The notes beneath the pieces are model-generated. The model worked only from the letters and a program-made list of their open reading frames with translations, did no database searches and was not told the DNA's origin. A DNA stretch of 64,000 nt, taken from contig NC_044572.1 in assembly GCF_901933205.1 (NCBI RefSeq), forward strand, positions 22,530,501 through 22,594,500, given 5' to 3'. This DNA comes from Camarhynchus parvulus. Taxonomy: Eukaryota; Chordata; Aves; Passeriformes; Thraupidae. Positions 27,818 to 41,356 of this stretch are shown piece by piece (within the stretch, counting starts at the first letter, position 1; every line of letters begins with the position of its first letter). The position numbers were made by a program, and so were the translations under genes.

Positions 27818-30800
27818 AACTACTGAGTGAGTTAGAGCAACATCAATGTGTCCTGATCTCATAGAGTTCCCTAGTGACTGATAGAATAAAAGCTTTTCTC
27901 TGTTTCTATCTAAAGGAAACTATGAAGTTCTGAAATCAGTTGGCCTTTCATGGCAGATTGTTCACTCTCTGTAATTTAATCTATAGACGTGATCATGTGA
28001 ATAAAAATTAAATCTTAAAAGGTTTTGAAAAAGATATTGGCTTCTCATAGAATGTAATGTTAAAGTTCAGATAAGTGGACTTTGTGGAAGCCCCATTAAG
28101 ACAATACATGGTTTTGATTTTGCATATATCCTTAGCTTTTCCACTGAACACGGACATTTCCAATACTCTGTCTTAGCTTTTTATGGTAGAATTAGCCTTT
28201 CCTTAAATTAATGTGCATTGTTAACAGCATTTAAAAAACACATATTTAGACATGTAACAATTTCTTTGAAGCATCCAGATAAAATGAACAGTTATTCTAA
28301 TGATAACATCTAAAGAATTTACTAATTGTATGGATTGTGTCCCTCTTTCCACTGTGGATGCTTAAGCAAAACACAGGATTGATTCAGGAACTGGGCAAAA
28401 TAATTTTCAAGTTGTAAAATGAACATTTTTCTTACTTATTTTATCACTTTGAATGAAACATTGACTGATAAGCTGCTCAAGGTCACTTAAATGGAGGCCT
28501 CCCCACAATCACCTTTCAATACTACGGGTAGTATTAACAAAAGGCATAGAGGATTTCTCAAGATTATCAACATGTGCCTCTAAATGAATTTCTGCTTTCA
28601 GTACACATAAAATGATGTCTGAATTCAGAAAGTATTACCTTCTTCCTAAATATGCCAAGTCCAGTGAAGCTGCAGTTTCAATCTTTAATACAATCTGCCT
28701 GTGTAGAAACAACTGCTAAAGTGGAAGTACTCAGCAATAAAATTTTACACTGCACAATTTCTCAAATTCTGACCCTCTTTACTAAAAGCAAAATGGCTAT
28801 AAACTGGATAAAAGGGAATTGAGATGATAATATACGTTGCAAAAAATATTCACTGGTCACATTAAAACCAGCTGGAACATACAGAGTTCCTTGGAAGAGA
28901 TATGGCATAGAGTTTTTACACTTAAAATTCTGTCTTCTGAGAAATATTTGTGCTATAGCAAGGAAAATGGAAGGAATGAACAATTATGAACACATGAAGA
29001 AGAAACTGAGCCACCAAAGAAATGCACATTATGAAAGAACTATGGAAACAAATTGAAGGAGGTCACAGAAGATCTGGTTTTTGCACTCTGTGAGTGCAGT
29101 TACAAAAATAGACTTCCCCATGAAAGGCCCTTACCTCCCATTTATTGTTCTGAGCTGTGCCTATGTGAAAAACGAATATCTGCTGAATGCAATCTTTGGA
29201 GCTCTGCATCCACCTGCTTGTGCCTCTTTGCCATTGGTTCCCAGACCCTGCAGGGCCCTTTCCTCCAATGTCCTTTACAATACTGTGCCACTGAAAAACT
29301 TGTCTTCCTTCTCACAGACTTTCTTTGATTTTTGATTGTTTTCTTATGCTATTGCTTTGATTAATCATTTTAAATTACTAATCAGCAGGAAACCAGCCCA
29401 TTTAATAACTGTTAATGTGCTGATTCTTCCTTTCATTTTCTACTCAGTTTACTGCCATATACAATATTTAATGAAGCTCAGCACTCCTTGATAGGCAGCT
29501 GTTCAATATGATTTCAACTTTACAAGCAGCACTTCAAAGAATTCCTCTGAAGCTGGAGACACAGCTATGCCCAAATCTTTTTGCCTACTTTAGGAGAGAG
29601 CTATAAAACACATTTTCCCTGCAGAAGGTTTTCTTGTGGTCAGGCTGTGAACAACTCTTCTCTGTGTCTATCATCTGTTATATTAATTTTTTCCCTATAG
29701 AGTTGTTTATTTCAGGCTTCATTTATCTACTTATTTAATTTACACCTGTTGTCTATGCAATTAGGCAATTATTATTATATTCTTGATGCTATATTCTTTG
29801 TTGGCTATTATTATACTTTGTTACTTACACTGTGGAGAGCTGGAAATACATTTCTTTCTCTGAAGATTTATTTGCTTCATCCTTCTAATCTAAAATAAAG
29901 TTCCCCCAATAGCAGAAAAGTAGGACATAATATGAATATGGCTATGTATTATGGAGGTACTTTGAAATGTGCTGAAAAAACCTACAGCATTTTCTGAATT
30001 GTGTGAATATAAATGCACATCCAGTGTCTGTTTTATAGAAAAAAAGTGGTCCAATTTTCTGTACCCACCTATCCAGTTCAGGTGTATGAACCTTGGAAAC
30101 AGTTTCTCTTTCTGAACAGCTGCTTCAGAGAGAGACCTAACACAAAAGAAAATCTCATCTGTAGCTCTTTCTCTAGTGTTTTCTACCAGCTGTTTTCAAC
30201 TCCCACACGTGCTGTGCTATAAACCCAAGGGATGTGGCAGCCCTCATTTCCTATGGAAGCAAATTAAGGACCTAAAGAGGCTCTTGAATTCCATTCCAGC
30301 ATCTGACTTTGCAGCTTGGAAGCACTGGATGTCACAACTCACATCTCCCTGCGTGTGGGGCTATTTATCGAATCCCAATGGGAGCTGGCTTGAAACTGAA
30401 AGCTGAAGAGAGGTAGGCAACCCCTTGAACTGACATCAGAATTACCTCCACTTACCTTTATGCTTTTAGCAACAGAGTAGCACAGGATGGATCTCAATCC
30501 ACTTGAATTATGAGGATTTAATTTTAAAGGAGAAGATGAAAAACAGCTCCTGTTTTGATCTTGCAAGAGCACACTTCAATCCAAAGACATTTCTTCTGAA
30601 GTATTTAATGAGTGAACAGAACTTGGTGATCTCACGATCATGCCACACAATTCATGTGCTCAACTTCCACCCTGAATCTTTTCACACACAAAACAGCATA
30701 AGCAAAGGAAAGAGGGATTTCTCTCCCTGTGCAGAAATCATGTTTTTTGTCACAGACACCAAAAAAAGGTTATTTGATATCAGGCAGAATCTTAAGAGAA

Positions 30801-33459
30801 GTGGAACTGCATGTGTGTGTGTTACTCATGTGCTTACATAGCAATCCCCTTGCTCAGTATTCTAAGGGTGCTTCATTTCTAAAAGTCTCACAGAGTGCCA
30901 AACCTTGATTTCTTATGAAGTAGTGCTATTTTGGTAGATCCACAGTAAGATCACAATGCACTTTAGATTGTCACTCACCAGGCTTCATAACTTCTGTTTC
31001 TGCCATAACTGAACATATTTGTGAATCTTCTTTATTGTTCCAATTTAAATTTTCACAACCAATTCCAATGTAATAATTTTCTACCTTTTAAAAGCACTAT
31101 AACTTGTCTTCTAGAATTAATTTCATGGATGAAAGTTGAAGGATATAAAATGCTAAAAACAATTTTATGCTCTTATTTGCTATGATTTTATTAGGGCTAC
31201 AGGTTCTCTACAGATTTATTTTTACTTAGAGTCCATGCTTCCTGCAGACTACTTAGTCCAAGATACTGGAAAATTTTTCCAAATAATGCAAATTTTCCCT
31301 GATATAAAGAAACTATTTTACTCTTTTCTCTGACCAACAAGCTTCAAATTTACATATATCTCTGTGAATAGATCACATGACACATTCCCTTTATGACCTC
31401 TATTTTCTTTAATTGCCCTTAGAAGCAGCCTAGTTTTATGCAAACATAATTAAACTCTCATCATCTTTTCAGACATCCTTCGTCATTCTACTTATAATTA
31501 ACTACTTCGTGAATTTTTCTCTTCTCTAACATTCTTTTCTTAGTACTTTTCCCCTTTTGTTTTCCCTGTTTACCATTTGTTTATGTCTTTCTAATCACTT
31601 AGTATCATTAGAAGTATATTCATCATTTATTTTTGGAACCTGGTTCAAGATTCAATTTCATCTATCATCACTGTTTCTATCTGTCACATGAAAATTGAAA
31701 GACGTGTTAAAGGCATCAAGTTTATTATTTTGTATAACATATCTTTTATTTATCCACAGCTTACATTAGAAGTTTGATTCCTGTTCAACTAGAAACATTT
31801 AAAACACTTGCTACCAAAGAACTATGAGGTGTTTGACAGTATTATGAAGTGGATTTCTAATGGCACTAAGGATGAGCTCTTGAATGCTCCTTCTGCTGAT
31901 TTCTAAAGGCTGCATACCTGAGATGGCCACCAGAGAAATTTGTCCAACAACATTTTTCTTGCCTTGGCAGGCAGATTTCATTATTTTCCCAGCACAATGG
32001 GGACTTTTGAACCTGCAGAGTCAAACACAGGAGCTAGCTAAGGACTTGGAAGTCAAATGTAGGAGGGGACAGCCCAGATTTAGCACACAGAGACTAACCA
32101 TGGGTACCATGATACAACAGAGTTCAGTCAGTTTTGAAACAGTACATGAGCAAATTTTGTCTCCAGTCAAGGGAGAAAATACCTTTGATCTATGAACATG
32201 TCAAAGACAGGATGTTACATTGCAGGAGGAAAAGTATAATGAAAAGTAGATTTTTAACTGCGGGAGGAAATAAGTCCACTGCATCAGAGTTTCCACACTG
32301 CTGTCAATTGTTCCACTGGAGTAATTGTCTGTTGCTGTCCCATTGTTATTAAATTAATTTCTCAGAGAGAAGCACAGCACACAGGAAAGCTGAATGCCAT
32401 GGGCCTAATTCTGTTATGTTGAGGGTCAATAATACCACTGTGCCCAGAGGGTTCCACATATCTGAATAAGAGAAGGCTCCATTGGCCATAAAAACAGGGT
32501 TTAATTCCAGTTCTATTCCCAGAAATGTACAAAGACAGCAAAACAATATGCAGCAGGTGATTGGAGTATGCACAGCTGAAGTCTATCCACAAGAGTCACA
32601 TTGTCTGATTTTGGACTTCACATGCAATCTCTGGTATAACACCCATCTCCAAGAACAGATTATATATAATGGAACAAACTCCACGTATTTCTGGAGAGGT
32701 CTGAATTTCTGTTTTTCCAGCAATCCAATAAGACAAAAAATGGAGATCAATAATACTCTTGGAAAATTGAGAGCATGTAGGAGTTACTATAACACAGTAA
32801 TCTGGGATACAGGAACAATTCTTGATCTTGAAGTGGGAAAAGGAGCTTAAAAGAAAATATATTGAGAAGAGAGACCTGAAATGGACTGGGAACTAAAGAT
32901 CTCAGCAGACATCAGATGGCATGAGAGAGACTGAAAGTTACTGACTGAAAAATGAGGAGGAAATGTTTTCATAACAATATTTAATTGAAAGTCTGTTCCA
33001 ATAGAGTTCAGTAAGCTCTCAGAGTCATCATCATGGTTTCTCTTGCATTTCTACAATATATGAAGTAAATTTTTGAATAGCAGCACTCCATAAACTAGTA
33101 TCCAGCTAGGACAGAGAGCCTCAGAATCATTTATTTTCATTTAACTCCTTTTAAGATGAAAAAAACCCTCAACCTCTAAAATGTGTGACAATGAAATATT
33201 AGTCATAAATGCAATGGAAAAAATAAAGTAGTTTTGGAGTGAATACTAAGGAGAGTTAGTGTGACCTTGATTTTGGACAAAATCCAGAGAGCAAGGAGCA
33301 CAGGATCCAAGCTGTATAATCTCCATGGACCACATTGGGACAAAGATAATCCTCTTGATGAGCAGCAATGACAACCATAAAGAACTCAAGGTGTTTTATA
33401 GGTCCAAAATCAGAGACATCCTGTACATTTTTACTAAAAATTAAGACTTGAAGCTAAGG

Positions 33460-34440
33460 AAAATGTGATATAAAATCCTGTTTGAATATACTAATGGCAA
33501 ATCATGCCAGTTCCCTTCTTCAGTAAGGGAACTGATTTTTAAGACTGAAAAGATAAGGACAAAGTTGTCTTCAATATACTTTATTCCTGAGTTCACACTA
33601 TGAGAAATCATCAGTTAAAATAAAGGCTGGGACTACAAGAATTGAAGGTAGGCAAAACTGAAATGAAATAGTCAGTTGTTCTGAAAGGAACAGTTGTCAT
33701 TATGGTGGAGTTGGAGTTTCTCAATAAACAGTCACCATTAATGACCACAACATGGTGAGATTAACAGTCGAATAATTTAAAAATGGTTGGATGACCCTAA
33801 ACTTGCATGGAAAGAAATTATGTGCTGGGAAACAAATAGAATTTATATAGGAAAAGGTACAAAGACCCACAGCCAGGGCATATAGCAAGTATTTCTGCCA
33901 TAACCTGGGAGTTCATTGGTAGGGGAATGCTAATGAGGAAGGAAAAGAGCCCTGCAGCCTTGAACTGTTGGTTAGCTTTAGACACAATTTGCCTGCTGCT
34001 GCAATGCCTTCTTGGAAAGCACAGATATGATCCAAGGTTATATCAAATGAAGTCTGCACTCCTGTGGGAATATGGAAGATGACTGCTATATTACCAGATC
34101 TCACAGAGAACTTGTCTAGGTGGACATCTTTCTTTTCAGAAAATGTGAACTCAGCCTGGAAGGATGCTGAGATGATTTGGAGGCTAGAGAAACAAGTACT
34201 ACAGTGAACACTATAAGGATTTGGCATGTTTATCTTAGCAAAATGAAAGTGAAGAGTGGAAAAGATGGGTCTCTACATTAGAAGGGTAAACACCAGGGAA
34301 AAGAATAATTAATTTGAACAAAATGCAACAAGTACACTGGAATAAATGGATAAATGTGGTTATGAACACATTTAATTAGGAAATTAGGACAAGTTTTGTC
34401 TGTGGAGGAGATGGTTAAATTCAGAATTCAATATATATCC
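33460..34440 (+). mobile_element. Very old CR1/L3-like LINE relic
   Basis: A heavily decayed plus-strand non-LTR retrotransposon of the CR1/L3 group. Landmarks occur in the expected order. CAAATCATGCCAG near 33,500 belongs to the start of the reverse-transcriptase region. A segment at about 33,830-33,880 resembles the part where CR1/L3 copies read 'GAAATTCAATAGGGA...AAATGT'. Near 33,980-34,040 the words CTGCTGCAATGCCTTCTTGG precede GATCCAAGG, as in the 3' part of ORF2. Near 34,220-34,265 GGCATGTTTATCTTAGCAAA resembles the conserved 'GGCATGTTTAGCCTGGAGAA' block. Near 34,350-34,390 GGTTATGAACACATTTAATTAGGAAATTAG matches the region close to the 3' end. All frames are broken. The ordered series of weak matches convinces me more than any single one; the exact family is uncertain. 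Confidence 0.55.
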
Positions 34441-36686
34441 TTCAAATCAAATTCTGGTTAAAGATATGAGGGTACAATGACTTTGGATTGCTGCTGCCAA
34501 CTTCATGTAAACTTGGGGATCATACTGCACCCATCTTATCTAAGAGTCACTACGTCCACAAATAGGAACTTTATCTCCACAAGGACAACTGATTAAGTCT
34601 TTAACATATAAAAAGGAAGTATTTACATTTGAAAGAGAAAAAGACTTACACACATGGGGTAACAGGAAACTCATGCTTTAAAAATTCTGATACTTCAGAC
34701 ACTTTTAATTCTTAGACTCAGTTAGAACTTACCAGCCAGTGCTCTGCTTTCTTAGTATTTCCTCCTAAAAAATACTACTATGCTGTGTCAGGAAAATTAC
34801 TCGCAAACTTTGTAAGATTAAGATTAAATTCCCATTCAGTTAACAGAGCACTTAGTGAATCTGCCAACCAAAAACATATTTTTAGCATCCTTTGAGTATT
34901 AACCAAACAACTTTTATTAAGTGTAATGGAAAAAGTGTCTGTGGCATATTTCAAAAACCATTGTCTGCATGTCCTGCTGGGGTTGTATTCTAATTTAAAA
35001 TTCTTTATGTATTTTCTTCTCTGGCTGTCAAAGGATTGTCAATATATCCCCTGAATTATTTATTAAACACTTTTAGCTCTCCTCTGTTTTTATCTTTGTT
35101 TTTTTAATCAGACCAAACAAATTGTGTCAACACAAGAAAAAAAAATATTAAACATGAGAAGAGATGAAAACATTCTCTCAGTGATTGGATGCCTGTATAT
35201 TGAACACAGAACACAGTAGTTCATCTGCACTGATTAATATGAAACACACTGACAAACACAGGGCAAATAAACACACAAAAATAGGGCAAATAAAGTCAGA
35301 GAGAAAAATATGCAAAGTGAAGAAGAGGGGAAAATAATCCAGAAAATAAATACATGGATTTAACTCCAGCTGTTGGTCTAAGTCTCTGACTAGGAAATCC
35401 ATTTAACAGATTCAAGGAGACTAAGATCCCTTAACAGGTGCCTTTCATTCAGTATTGTTTTTCACATCTCACAATCTCCAAAACTTTAGTAAACTGCCTG
35501 TTCCTCACTGTGTAGAAACACCATTTATTAAGGCCAACTAAGTGTATTAGAATGACACTGGTATCACACCTGAACTTGGGAAGACATGACTTGAACAAAA
35601 ACCTACCTGATATTTCTTCTCCTACACCTTCAATATCAGTTAGTTGGTCCAACTTCTATTTCTTAAAGCCCCTGAAATGGCCAAGGCATTAAAAGATTAT
35701 TTCTGTTAAAATTGAATATATATATATATAAAACAGTCAAAGAATATCCCTTTTATCTCCTATGTTGCTCTTTTTCATTCTGAGAGTGAAGTGTTTCCTC
35801 CCAGTTCCTGTTACTTTTATAACTTTATGTGTGTCTCTCTCTACTGGTGCACATGCACATGTGTACATATAAATAATCCATATAGATATATAATTTTATA
35901 ATACATAAAATTCTTTCTATTTAAGCATATTTTTATAATTTTATAATACTTGCCTATGTGAACTTTGGTGTGTCAGTGGAAACTTACACTGTGTGGTTGG
36001 CAGTCTGTATAAACATTATCACTTTCAGGAGGAAGAGGATTTGGGTATTTCAGTGACATAAATATTTTGGGACTTCATTCTGATGTGATATATCTAAACA
36101 TATCACCTTATTTAAGAACATGCTAGACTTCTTGGCAGCTCAAGATAGGTGGAATCCAGGCCTCAGTTACTAACAGAGATATTTTTGGAGGTGTATATAT
36201 ACATGTAAGGCAGCTGGTCTTTTCTGAACCTTTCTCCTAATTTTTTAGCTTGAAACTTTCTCAACATGGGATGAAGCCTAAATTGATGCTGATCCTCTAA
36301 GGTGGCCTTCATCTGAATGAGTATCCAATATACAATGAATGCTGCAGATTAACTAAAATTCAATGTCCAGAACCATAAATAATGGAACTAGAGCACAATT
36401 GTATTTCATTTGTGATAGAAAGTAGACATTGTATGCCCTGTTTTAATACAAATATGATACCACTGCAGCTTTAGCAGCCAAATAGTGTCAGGGCAAGGGT
36501 AAGAAGGTGGTTCTCATTTTTAGGAGCACCCCCCATTTTGAGCAATTACTATAGAGGTAGGAGTCTCCCTAAGGCTTACTTATTCTTGGTAGAAATAATA
36601 ATTTCCATCTTTCTTTTCCGAGTCTGAAAGGAAATACCTTCATTTAACCAATTCTCAGTGTTTAGTGAAATAATGCCATTGATTTT
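34441..36686. other. AT-rich intergenic DNA, nothing recognised
   Basis: No gene or clear repeat family. It contains a (TA)n run at 35,716-35,731 and, around 35,890-35,950, two copies of a short AT-rich word (TATAATTTTATAATAC). Confidence 0.6.
35716..35731. repeat. (TA)n microsatellite
   Basis: A run of TA units flanked by TTGA and AAACAG. Confidence 0.8.
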
Positions 36687-36806
36687 GTGTGGCTGGTTTT
36701 GCTGTGGAAGTTAATTTCCTTCACAGGAGCTATCATGGAACTGTGTTTTGGATTTGTGCTGAAAACAGTGTTTCTATTGCACAGATACCTCAGTTATTGC
36801 TGAGTG
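36687..36806 (+). mobile_element. Avian ERVL-type LTR, 5' fragment
   Basis: About 120 bp resembling the 5' end of the LTR family seen in fuller form at 55,766-56,328. Shared words in order are GGCTGG, GTTAATTT(C/T)CTTCACAG, ACTGTGTTTTGGATTTGTGCTG, AACAGTGTT and TTATTGCTGAG. It breaks off after TGAGTG, so TATA box, poly(A) signal and 3' end are missing. Only 24 bp separate it from a minus-strand fragment of the same family. It is a dead remnant without coding capacity. Confidence 0.65.
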
Positions 36807-36830
36807 TTGGAATTTTAGATGTTAAAAGGG

Positions 36831-37136
36831 CACAGATCCCTCCTTCCTTCTCTTTCTCCAAATGTATATGCTAAGGATGACACAATATGGTCTGGGATGT
36901 CCACTGGGTCATTGGGGTCTGTTTTCCTGTTGTGTGCTCCCCCCAATTCCTTGCGCACCCCAAACCCACCCAAAGGTGGGGTGAGGAGCAGAAAAGACCT
37001 TGACACTGTGAAAGCACTCCTAATTACCAGCAAAAAAATCTCTGTATTACCAATACTGTTCCTACCACAAATCCAAAATGGAAGCCCACACCAGCTACTG
37101 TGGAGAAAAATAATTCTACCCCAGCCCAAGCCAGCA
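36831..37136 (-). mobile_element. Avian ERVL-type LTR, truncated copy
   Basis: Read on the minus strand, this starts TGCTGGCTTGGGCTGGGGTAG near 37,136. It follows the same family as the LTR at 55,766: the CTCCACAGTAGCTGG block, TTTTGGATTTGTGG, AACAGTATTGGTAATACAGAGA, CAAGGTCTTTTCTGCTC, a 'GACCCCAATGACCCA' block, CAGACCATATTGTGTCATCCTTAGCATATA and a purine-rich GGAAGGAGGG near 36,840. It ends there, shortly after the position of the TATA element, so it is a 5' LTR piece of about 306 bp. The TATAAA of the fuller copy reads TATACA here. A plus-strand piece lies immediately to the left. Confidence 0.72.
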
Positions 37137-37510
37137 CATTCTGCTATTTGCACTTCCTAGCATTAAAATCCTAGACGTTTCAATGTCATTTGCTAAACCT
37201 GAAAATTGTATTTCATCTATCCTATAGCAAAGAATTTTCTGCATCATTTGCACGCATATTGGGTACACAGTTCTCCATGCATTCTCATAATTTGAAAGCA
37301 AGTCTTTATGTGTTTTAGAACCAGACATCATCTGCAAAAAACTTTTTAATTTGTTGCATGCATGATATAACTTACAGAAAACAAAAGAATACAGAAGAGT
37401 AGCAAAGACTTTCCCTCTTTAATGAAAAAGATTCTGAAACCAAATTATCTATTATTTGCCCTAATGAGGAGTTAATATCCAACAATTTAATCTGATTCTT
37501 AAAAGGGGCA

Positions 37511-37529
37511 CTAACCCTTCAAGGGTTAG
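37511..37529. repeat. 19-bp perfect palindrome with telomere-like arms
   Basis: CTAACCCTT, a central C, then AAGGGTTAG. The 9-bp arms are exact reverse complements. Each arm contains the CTAACCC/GGGTTAG word, but only one copy, so this is not a telomeric array. Confidence 0.8.
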
Positions 37530-40500
37530 GAAAAAATCCCAACCAACCCCATCTTTTTTTAGTGCCCAGCAGAAATGCTACAAAGCATTCCTTCAAATTC
37601 CTACAAAGCACAATTACAATTGTATTTATGACTTGTCCATCTCTTGCCAAAACAAAATAAATTTGACCTGATTTATGTGTCTAATTAGAGTAATAAGAGG
37701 TTTGGGGTTTTTTTCAGTTTACAAGCCAAGGGCTCTGGCAAGAACCTCTGCGTCATAATATGTCAAATAAATTGAGCAGTAATTCGTGCCATTCACAGGT
37801 ACCTTCCAAACTTCTGTAATGAAGGTTCTTCAACTTCATTAATTGTTGCAACTCTGTTGTAAATTCTGGTTTCGCTTACCAAAATGTCTTTGAGGAGAAC
37901 TGGGAGGTAGAAAGGCTAATTCTACCCAGCAGGTTGACTGTTTGCATTAGCACCCACTCGCCATTGGGGGTTTCACCACTATCACTCTTCCTTCATTTAA
38001 TTTAAACATTATTCTTTTTAAAAAATGCCAGGTTGGCAAAATGAGATTCACAAATCCTATGCCTATCTACAGAGCAGAGTAATGCCAGATTTTTGGAATC
38101 CCTGAGGACCTCCACAAATGAAGATTTCACAAAGTTTGTGTTCTGCGGTTGCAAAGAGACAACATTAAAGGCTTGGGGAGAGGGAAGGGTGGAGTTACAA
38201 AATAAAAGTTGAAAGCTGCTGTCAAACTGAACTCTCTGACTTAGGCATGGTTTCAGGCCAAACCTTCAAACAATCTAATTTGAGGATAAGAGTCAGGTTA
38301 GCTACTGTGGTTTGACTCTGCTCCAATCCAACTGATCCTAAGGTCAAGTAGACCAGGTGAAAAAGTCTTGCAGGAACTTGCTCCACTCCACGCACTTCAT
38401 GCTAAGATATTTCCACGGTCTGCTGCCTTTAGGATGGTTGTTTGCTGGACCAATTTCTGCATTTAATAGGCTGCAGACCAGCTCCTGGCTTACCAGAAAA
38501 GCCGCCAAGTTCCTTAAAAACATCATTTATGTGTGCAGATTGTCCCAAGGTAGATGTTTCACATAAATTGGTTTTGCATTTAAAGAGATTATAAATCCCC
38601 AATTTCTCAGCTTCACCCAAACTTCCCCATAGTACTATGTGAGTATGAAAGCTTAAAGCACAATAAATGCTAGTTTCTGAAGATAAAGTTTGCACAATTA
38701 ATTAGAAACTTTTAAACTGGATTGCAAATTGTAAAACATTTAATAATGCTCATCTAAATTTTAACAGCAAAATGGTTTCCTCTTTGGAGCTCAAGAATTA
38801 AGAGTCACCCAAAAACTCTTGTTGCAGAAGGTAAGGATGCAGAATTCATCAAATTACTCCATCTGCTGGCTGATTTCCTCCAATCCTGGGCGATTTCTCT
38901 TAGCTGTGTATTCTTGTCCCTTTTTAATGCAAATGAAACATTCAAAGCTTGATCAGTGTCCTTTCAAAGCAAATGAAATATTCAGGGTTGCCTTTGATAT
39001 TCAAAGCACTTCCTGGAATCATGACTCCCTCTTTTCTCTCTCCTTTCCAGTTTAAGAAGACCTTTATGTTGCAATTTTAACATATTCTTTCTTCTACAGA
39101 AGGCACAAGACAAATGTTTTAACACTTTAGTGGCTTTACTAGCCTTTCTATATTGCACGTCATAAAAAGTATAAATTATCCAACAATTTGACTAATCTTA
39201 TGATTTTCAGTGTGTTTCTGTTGTTCCATGGAACATTCATGACACTTTAGAAATACAGATGTCCTACTCTTTAGCAGAGTACTCAGAAGTTGTGCCTGAT
39301 TCCCATCCTTCCCACCTTGTAACCTTCCTACTGAATAGTCTTCCCCGGACCCTAAACTGAACTATTTATAGAATTTCTACTTCTTCATAAGTCAGTGTCT
39401 ACCTGTATCTTGTACTCAGTCATGCTCAGCCAGTATTCATCCAGGACAGCCCCATGCACCCCCTTTTCAGGATTTGTCCACAGCTACACAATTTTCTGTA
39501 CAGCCTTTCCTCCCTCATGCTTTCTATATCATTTTCTGAATATCACCACTGCCACCCCTCTGAAAACACATTGTGATTTTTTTTGCAGTGGGACCATCCA
39601 TTACAGCACATAAATATGTCTGTATTTAAACCGATGACACTTCTGGTCTATTCAAGGTGTTGAGCTAGTGCATGAATAAATAAAAGTGTACCTCTAAAGA
39701 ACCAGTTTTGAAAACTAGAAAGTACAACTTTCTACATTAAATGATCACAATCTACATGTATCCTAATTTATGTGAAGGTTTTGAGGGACATGTAGCTCTA
39801 AGATTAAGGTTTTTGTGGTCCCCAATATGCTTCCTCAGAATTTCAATTCTTGCAGGTCAGGGCATATTCTGAAATAGCAAAATGCAATGAGCAAAAATAT
39901 TTGCAGTCTTGAATCGGGATTAGGCACAGTAACAACCAGAACTGCCATTCTAGAAGTTTGAATTGATCAAGGCAACAACTGCTAAGTGCAGACACATAAG
40001 CAAGCTGCTGGAAGTTATCCACTTCACTAATAAAATAACAACATATTAAATTAAATGTACTTGGGCTTGAAACTCTCTGAGTGAACGCCTAAGTTTCTTT
40101 GACATTAAATGAATTGCACAAACTACTTTAGTGTTTACTCACAATAACCCCCAGACTTGCCAGCCACCAGCCTGAGGCACCCTGTCGTGCTTAGTCCCAT
40201 GTTCAGCTAAGCAGGAGATCAGGCCTCTCCTCATCTTCCTGTCACTGCTTCTCCATGCACGTGTTGGAAATGCTCCCCTTACAGGCCATGCTCCCTGTGC
40301 CTACACTAGAGATGACCCCAGACAAGAGTCACCACATTTTTCTATGGGTTTCATCAGAGGGCCGAGTTCAAAAGACAACAAAGAAAAATTATTCAGCACA
40401 CAGATAAGAGCTTCACAAATACTTTTATCAGTTTACATCCTGACAAGGTTGAGACCAACGCTCACAAATGGAAGAGTGGGTCAATGACTCTCTACAAAGA

Positions 40501-41356
40501 GACTTGTGTAACCCAAGCTGTCGATCTCTTTACCTCAGGGAGGAAAGAAATGCAGAGCACAAATAGAAACTGAGTCACTATCCCTCCCTACCAACCCCTC
40601 CTGAGCAAATGAAAGCTGCCCTCCCATTCTAGAAGCCACAGAGAACAGTGAGACAGAAACATATATATTACCTTGAAATTAATTCCCTAAGCACACAGCT
40701 GGAGCAGCACAACAAAATGTAATTTATGTCTGTTACAACAGACTTGGGTTAGCACAGCTCAAGGACTCAAATAGTTACAAATTGCAGACAGAAACTTTTG
40801 GGTGAGAGAGCCCTTTTCTTCAGATAAAGCCGCCCCTACCTTTTTGTTCACCAAAGAAGGGATGAAAGAAATTTATTGTTGAGAAAGAAATATGGGGAAA
40901 ATAAAGCAAAAAAGACACAAGGCAGACCCCGTGATGGAATTTATATAAGAATTTGGTACATTGCCTTCCATATCTCAGTAAGGGTAGCACTATTCGATGG
41001 TGGCATTTCTTTTATTTGCTCTAACAAGACTATTACATTTCAGGCACATAACAACTTGCTGAATTCTGACAGTAAGATTCAACTTGGTCTAGTTCACCAA
41101 GCCAAATTGCATAGAAATAATCTGTCTGTCAGAAAATATCCACCAAAGAGAGCATATCGAGTTCACACGACAATACCTTTAGCAACTATTTGTAACTCCT
41201 TTTATGTGATGTAGTGCATGAAATTACACTTAAAACAGGTTTAGATAAAAAAGGTATGTCAAATATAAAGATAATACCACATGAATTCTATGTTGAAATC
41301 AGTATTATAACAATATCTAACAAAAAGTCCTTGGCAGAGTAGTTAAAGGAGAAGAT

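Larger units (their letters stand above)
9851..33459. other. Long AT-rich intergenic stretch, no gene recognised
   Basis: About 23.6 kb with no exon, RNA gene or well-preserved transposon that I can recognise. Open frames are short and without familiar domains. Contents are a few (TA)n runs, short perfect inverted repeats (13,101-13,118, 18,371-18,390, 24,031-24,058 and 27,790-27,817) and a possible decayed reverse-transcriptase scrap at about 27,060-27,200. Slightly GC-richer islands at 25.1-25.35 kb and 27.4-27.5 kb have no gene signal. It could hold distal regulatory elements or very old repeats that only a profile search or alignment would show. Confidence 0.6.

Noticed and set aside
31640..31665. 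GGTTCAAGATTC, resembling a tRNA B-box
   Set aside because: No A-box or cloverleaf folding could be found upstream.
32482..32850. 122-codon plus-strand frame
   Set aside because: Not recognised; no splice sites or upstream promoter signal, and a length within chance.
36815..37160. Two overlapping 112- and 113-codon frames on opposite strands
   Set aside because: Both lie over the truncated LTR at 36,831-37,136 and match no host protein; LTRs of this type do not encode protein.
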